Assembly: GCF_025854375.1 (NCBI RefSeq)
Contig: NZ_CP107575.1
Span: 496,001 to 560,000 of the forward strand
From: Glutamicibacter sp. JL.03c
GTDB lineage: Bacteria > Actinomycetota > Actinomycetes > Actinomycetales > Micrococcaceae
Length of the DNA: 64,000 bases
Direction: 5' to 3'
The position numbers and the translations under genes were made by a program. The notes under the pieces are model-generated. The model saw only the letters and a program-made list of their open reading frames with translations, searched no databases and was not told the DNA's origin. Positions 60,152 through 64,000 of this stretch are shown here, piece by piece (position 1 is the first letter of the stretch; each line of letters begins with the position of its first letter).

Positions 60152-61538
60152 TATTTACCGGCGCTGTGGTTGCCGCAAGCCGGACGGCACGCAATACAAG
60201 ACGCTTCCGGTGCGCCCTACTGCTGATGAACGCGCCGAGTCATGCCCCTGGATGACTGACCCTAAGCATGGTTCCTGGGCGTTCTACATCTCGGCGGGCA
60301 AAGACGCCAAGACTGGCAAGCGCAAGCAACATCGAAAGTCGGGTTTTCCTACGGAGAAGGCGGCGCGAGTAGCCCGTAACAAAGTCGCTGCAACTATCGA
60401 CAACGGCACGTATACAGCGCCTAATAAAATCACTGTTGAGCAGTTCCTGGCCGAGTGGCTACCGCGCCGGGAGCGTACCGGCAAGGGCTTGAAACCGACA
60501 ACGGTAAGCAACTATCGCCGGTATATCGAAAATGACATTACCGGCTCAATGGTCGGCGTTATGAAATTGAGTGAGCTACGCCGTGACCACGTTCAGCGCT
60601 ATGTTGACCAGCTCATGAATGACGGCCGAGGCGCGGAAACTATTCATCGAATCGTCGCCGTACTAAAAACCGCGTTCAAGTATGCTGTGCGAGATGGGTA
60701 CCTGGGCGCGAATGTAGCCCAAGACATTGACCTTCCCACGGTGGAACGCAAAGCAATCACGGTATGGGAAATCAAAGACTTGCAAGCGTTCTTTGCCGAG
60801 GCCGCTAAGCATCGACTCGGTGAGGTGTTTCAGCTAATCGCCCGCACCGGGTTACGCAGAGGCGAAGCGTTGGGCTTGCGCTGGGAAGATGTTGATTTCG
60901 TAGAAGCAAAGCTGAATATCCGACACTCAAGGGTGGAAGTTCGCGGCGTGGCCGTCGAGCAAGAGAGCGTCAAAACTGATGCCTCTAAAGCCTCGGTTGA
61001 ACTAGACCCCGCTGCAGTTGACGCGCTGATGCGCTGGAAGATCAGCCAGGACGCCGAACGCGAGATGTACGGCGAACTTTGGGAAGGCGTAGGGCACGTT
61101 TTCACTATGCCGGACGGTTCGCCCTTGAATCCCTCCTACGTCACCAAATTGTTTACCAAGCTCCGCAAGGCCGCTGGAGCTCCTGCGCTCACGTTGCACG
61201 GGCTACGGCACGAGCACGCGGCACTCATGGCGCAAGCGGGCATTGATGTAATGATCATTTCGAAGCGCCTGCGTCATTCGAATATCGCCGTTACGAGTAA
61301 CTTCTATGGCCACTTGATGCCGAACGTCTCCCGTAACGCGGCGTCGAAGGTGTCGCAATTGATCGACGCTGAAAAATCGGATGTTCACACATTGCACACA
61401 CAAAGCGAGTTTTTGGGCACGAAAAACGCCCCTGCCAAAATCAATAATGACTCTGACAAGGGCGTTAGGCCGAGCCCCCTGCCGGATTTGAACCGGCGAC
61501 CTGCTCTTTACGAGGGAGCTGCTCTACCCCTGAGCTAA
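60141..61538 (+). CDS. int: Tyrosine site-specific integrase
   Basis: 465 residues. N-terminal arm-binding domain (GSWAFYISAGKDAKTGKRKQ), core-binding domain (KITVEQFLAEWLPR), catalytic domain with Arg (ARTGLRRGEALGL, about 237), HGLRHEH (about 352-358), RLRHSN and tyrosine in SNFYGH (about 388). ATG 60141 has GAGGGGG nine bases upstream. The 3' end runs through attR into the tRNA gene: the last residues GAALPLS are encoded by host DNA. Confidence 0.93.
   Translation: MANDIYRRCGCRKPDGTQYKTLPVRPTADERAESCPWMTDPKHGSWAFYISAGKDAKTGKRKQHRKSGFPTEKAARVARNKVAATIDNGTYTAPNKITVEQFLAEWLPRRERTGKGLKPTTVSNYRRYIENDITGSMVGVMKLSELRRDHVQRYVDQLMNDGRGAETIHRIVAVLKTAFKYAVRDGYLGANVAQDIDLPTVERKAITVWEIKDLQAFFAEAAKHRLGEVFQLIARTGLRRGEALGLRWEDVDFVEAKLNIRHSRVEVRGVAVEQESVKTDASKASVELDPAAVDALMRWKISQDAEREMYGELWEGVGHVFTMPDGSPLNPSYVTKLFTKLRKAAGAPALTLHGLRHEHAALMAQAGIDVMIISKRLRHSNIAVTSNFYGHLMPNVSRNAASKVSQLIDAEKSDVHTLHTQSEFLGTKNAPAKINNDSDKGVRPSPLPDLNRRPALYEGAALPLS
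61472..61514 (-). other. attR core inside the intact tRNA-Thr
   Basis: 43-bp copy identical to attL. Here the element-borne 3' half is joined to the chromosomal 5' half, so the tRNA is rebuilt. Confidence 0.93.
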
Positions 61539-61544
61539 GGAGGC
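61473..61544 (-). tRNA. tRNA-Thr (anticodon CGT), attachment site
   Basis: 72-nt tRNA: acceptor GCCTCCT/AGGGGGC (one G-U), discriminator T, anticodon loop CTCGTAA (CGT), T-arm GCCGGTTCAAATCCGGC. The pair 31-39 at the base of the anticodon stem is C-A, unpaired. CCA not encoded. Confidence 0.93.
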
Positions 61545-61626
61545 CTGTGCCTGCAAACAGGCACCACGTCACTTTATCCGAGGAATTGTCTGATCGTCAA
61601 AACGAGGAAGACATCATTGTTCCCTA

Positions 61627-63165
61627 TCAGCACCGCGTGCCAGATGCCGGGGCCTTCCCATCAATCAGGTAGCCATCGACCGCATTGGTGATGCAGTCAT
61701 TGGAGCGCCCGTAAGCCGTGTGGCCATGGCCCTGGTAGGTCAACAACGTGGCGTTATCCAATTGCTCGGCTAGCGACTGGGACCACTGATACGGGGTGGC
61801 AGGATCCGACGTCGTGCCGACGACAAGGATCTCATTGGATTCCTTGGCATCCAGCGCGCCAGCCTTGCCCGTCGGCTTGTGATCCCACACGTCACAGACG
61901 ATTTCACCGTAGGACAGGTACTTTCCCAACGTCGGAGCCACGCGCATCAACTCGGTGGCTTCCTGGCCCATCTCCTCTTCGCCGGCGTTCATGGGACGGT
62001 CCAAGCAATTGATGGCCGTGAACGCGTCACTGGAATTCGAAGCGTAGGTTCCGTCGCTTTGCCGATCGGCGGCCAGATCGGCGAATCCGAGAATGGTATC
62101 GACATCGCCGTCGTTGACAGCGGAAGCCATGGCCTGTGTCAGGTAGGGCCAGTTGGTATTGTCGTACAGCGGCAGGATGAAGCCGTTGACAAAATCGATG
62201 ATCGGCACGGTTCGCCCGTCGCTGGAAACCATTGGCTCGTTTTCGACCTGGGCGAAGAACTGCTGAAGTTGCACCTTTGCTGATTCCACGGTGCCGCTGA
62301 AAGGGCAGCCTTCGGATCCGATGCACTGGGCAAGCCACGCTTCAATTTCGTGTTCGAAACCCACCGCCTGCGCCTTGGTCAAATCAGCGGCCTGGCTCTT
62401 GGGATCCATGGCTCCATCAAGCACAAACCGCCCCACCTTCTGCGGGAACAAATCCGCATAGGTCGCACCGAGGAACGTGCCGTAGGAGAACCCCAAGTAG
62501 TCCAGCTGCTTGTCGCCCAGCACTGCACGGATGACATCCATGTCCTTGGCAGCCGAGACTGTATCAACGTGGCCCAAGAGGTCGCCGGTGTTGGCTGCGC
62601 AGTCGGCGGCGTAGTCCTCGGTTTCCTCGATGATCTGTTCTTGATCCTCGGGCAACCAGGCGCGGAGGTTTTCCTGGCGGCCCTCATCGGTTTCGGCATC
62701 GCTCTGGCAGGTGACCGGGGAGCTTTCACCCACGCCACGCGGGTCGAAGCCGATAATGTTGTAGGACTGCTGCAGCTGGTCGCTGAACATGGTCTGAACG
62801 GAAGACTCGACCATATCCAAGCCTGAGCCGCCGGGGCCGCCGGGATTCACAAGCAGGTTTCGGCTGGCGCTTTCGGCTGTCCGGCGATTGAGCGAAAGCT
62901 CGATGCTCTCACCGGTGGGATCGCCATAGTCCAGAGGCACCTTGATGGTGGCGCATTCCAGGGCATCGCCGCAGTTCCCCCAATCGATCTGCTGGGCGTA
63001 GTAGCTTTCCAGCCCGCGGGGAGCATCGGGGGCGCTGGTGCTGGGGCTCGCGTCCGTGCCTTCGGCGTCAGGGAGCGGGGATCCTGCGGAGCAACTGGTG
63101 AGCCCGGTCAGGGCGAGCAGGGTTCCCACCGCAAGCAAACGCAGTTTGGATAAGCGTACAGGCAC
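61627..63165 (-). CDS. Secreted alpha/beta hydrolase, tripeptidyl-aminopeptidase (TAP) type
   Basis: 512 residues. Lipoprotein signal with LTSC (Cys25). LLVNPGGPGGSGLD oxyanion loop, nucleophile GFSYGTFLGATY, Asp in VVGTTSDPATPYQWS, His in YQGHGHTAYG, and the C-terminal TAP-like domain with a CITNAVDGYLIDG ending. Removes N-terminal peptides outside the cell; membrane-attached by lipid. Confidence 0.92.
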   Translation of the reverse strand: MPVRLSKLRLLAVGTLLALTGLTSCSAGSPLPDAEGTDASPSTSAPDAPRGLESYYAQQIDWGNCGDALECATIKVPLDYGDPTGESIELSLNRRTAESASRNLLVNPGGPGGSGLDMVESSVQTMFSDQLQQSYNIIGFDPRGVGESSPVTCQSDAETDEGRQENLRAWLPEDQEQIIEETEDYAADCAANTGDLLGHVDTVSAAKDMDVIRAVLGDKQLDYLGFSYGTFLGATYADLFPQKVGRFVLDGAMDPKSQAADLTKAQAVGFEHEIEAWLAQCIGSEGCPFSGTVESAKVQLQQFFAQVENEPMVSSDGRTVPIIDFVNGFILPLYDNTNWPYLTQAMASAVNDGDVDTILGFADLAADRQSDGTYASNSSDAFTAINCLDRPMNAGEEEMGQEATELMRVAPTLGKYLSYGEIVCDVWDHKPTGKAGALDAKESNEILVVGTTSDPATPYQWSQSLAEQLDNATLLTYQGHGHTAYGRSNDCITNAVDGYLIDGKAPASGTRC

Positions 63166-63187
63166 GTTGAGTGTCTCCTTGCGTGGG

Positions 63188-64000
63188 TTAGCGCCGGCCG
63201 GGATTTGGCAAAAGGCGGGTCATCAGGGCTTCCAAGGCCATGAGCTGATTGACGTTGGCGGCCAGGCGGCTGCGCGTCTGGTTGATCGCATCCAGTTGCG
63301 CCAAAGATTTTTCCTTGCTTTGGCCATGGGAATAAGCCTCAAGCTTTTCGCGCAAATGCTCGTTGATCAGCTCGATGCCAGTTCCCAGCTGCAAGCTGAG
63401 CACATCCCGGAAAAAGGTGGTCAGGTCGGTCAGTGTCCGGTCCAAGGCATCAAAGCTGGCGCGTCGAGCGAAACGCTTGGCATCCTCGTCGAGGGCTTTG
63501 AACTGGCTGCGCAGGCCCGGGGGAATGGTTTCCTCAGGACCGAGGCCATTGGCGTGGCGTAGTTGTTCGGTTTTCTTCTGCAGGTCCGTTCCGGTGATGC
63601 TCTCAGCTCGCTCGGTAGCCAATTTCGAGATTTCGGCGGCGGCGGCCATGGCCTGGGGCAAGGTCGTGGTGCGCAGCGGCAAGGTGACGACCTTTTCCCG
63701 CTGGATGCGAGCCTGTTCGTCACGTGCCAGCAATCGGGCCACACCGATATGCGACTGCGAGACCCGGGCGGCAAATAGCGCTTGCTGCGGATCAAGACCA
63801 TCGCGGCGCACCAGGAGATCCGCCACGTCCGAGGTCGAAGGGACCGACAGATTGACTGCGCGACAGCGCGAACGGATGGTGACCAGAACGTCGGCTGGCG
63901 ACGGGGCGCACAGGATCCAGATCATCTTCGCCGGCGGTTCCTCAATGGCTTTAAGCAGCACATTGGTGCTGCGTTCAGACATCCGGTCCGCGTCCTCGAT
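63188..64000 (-). CDS. holB: DNA polymerase III delta' subunit HolB (5' truncated by window edge)
   Basis: C-terminal 270 residues of the clamp-loader delta' subunit. The first codons in the window read IEDADRMSERSTNVLLKAIE, then ILCAPSPADVLVTIRSRCRA, the family sensor 1/arginine segment (usually T-IRSRC). The N-terminal P-loop part is outside. The ATG at 63982 is internal. Actinobacterial members have a long helical collar domain as here. Confidence 0.93.
   Translation of the reverse strand: MEDADRMSERSTNVLLKAIEEPPAKMIWILCAPSPADVLVTIRSRCRAVNLSVPSTSDVADLLVRRDGLDPQQALFAARVSQSHIGVARLLARDEQARIQREKVVTLPLRTTTLPQAMAAAAEISKLATERAESITGTDLQKKTEQLRHANGLGPEETIPPGLRSQFKALDEDAKRFARRASFDALDRTLTDLTTFFRDVLSLQLGTGIELINEHLREKLEAYSHGQSKEKSLAQLDAINQTRSRLAANVNQLMALEALMTRLLPNPGRR

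Larger units (their letters stand above)
50655..61514. mobile_element. Integrative element in tRNA-Thr(CGT), phage-satellite-like
   Basis: 10.8 kb bounded by identical 43-bp copies of the tRNA-Thr 3' half. Contents from right to left: tyrosine integrase and XRE repressor (+); divergent excisionase, five small genes, a replication initiator with in-gene iterons, six more genes ending with an HNH nuclease (-); then cargo at the attL end. There is no capsid, portal, tail, large terminase, relaxase or FtsK gene. This matches phage-inducible-island layout in other Gram-positives; an integrative plasmid is the alternative. Cargo regions are visibly AT-richer than the chromosome. Confidence 0.88.

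Noticed and set aside
50655-61514. Complete prophage
   Set aside because: No gene resembling capsid, portal, tail, lysin or large terminase is present in the 10.8 kb.

Overview
ORGANISM. The window is GC-rich, dense actinobacterial DNA. Gene order and protein style (ATGA-coupled modABC-moeA-mobA, a YhgE/Pip operon, DUF222-HNH protein, TAP-like secreted hydrolase, GTP-type PEP carboxykinase, RecQ helicase with a phosphoribosyltransferase tail) point to a member of the Micrococcaceae, probably an Arthrobacter/Glutamicibacter-type soil or cheese bacterium. The genus is an inference; no rRNA is present.  LAYOUT. 1-4317: molybdate uptake and molybdenum cofactor genes in one overlapping run. 4413-7768: HNH protein, YaeQ, secreted glycerophosphodiesterase. 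7830-13548: tRNA-Ser(CGA), tadA, upp, a sensor kinase/response regulator pair, an orphan winged-helix regulator behind a 600-base leader, sixA. 13777-20219: a DUF1611 GTPase-like protein coupled to an ABC exporter-like protein with a ruined Walker A, then (opposite strand) an ABC-like gene, YhgE and TetR operon under a perfect 32-bp operator. 20401-28511: secreted nuclease and a beta-glucoside (CebEFG-BglC-CebR-like) uptake operon. 28579-40431: two identical tRNA-Arg(ACG), GNAT, pckG, PadR plus hydrolase, hmp and its NsrR-type regulator, phosphomannomutase, RecQ helicase. 40647-50598: tRNA-Ser(GCT) and tRNA-Ser(TGA), prolyl oligopeptidase, FAD protein, quinone oxidoreductase, cstA-ybdD, aldo/keto reductase, EthD protein.  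MOBILE ELEMENT. 50655-61514 is a 10.8-kb integrative element in a tRNA-Thr(CGT) gene, bounded by identical 43-bp att cores. It has a tyrosine integrase and an XRE repressor on one strand. On the other strand, read divergently, are an excisionase, small genes and a replication initiator whose coding sequence contains five 23/24-bp-spaced iterons, an AT-rich repeat pair and a DnaA-box-like site. No capsid, large terminase, relaxase or FtsK-type transfer gene is visible, so the plan resembles a phage satellite (PICI-like) more than a prophage or conjugative element. At the attL end it carries AT-richer cargo of unknown function, chiefly a three-gene coupled operon (52602-54893) with a membrane-anchored middle protein. 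This is the best candidate in the window for an undescribed system, for example phage defence, but that function is inferred from position only.  61627-64000: secreted hydrolase and the C-terminal part of holB.  REGULATION visible in sequence: TetR palindrome over a promoter, two LacI-type operators before the sugar operon, an NsrR-type palindrome before hmp, a CRP/GlxR-type site before pckG, and many bidirectional hairpin terminators.
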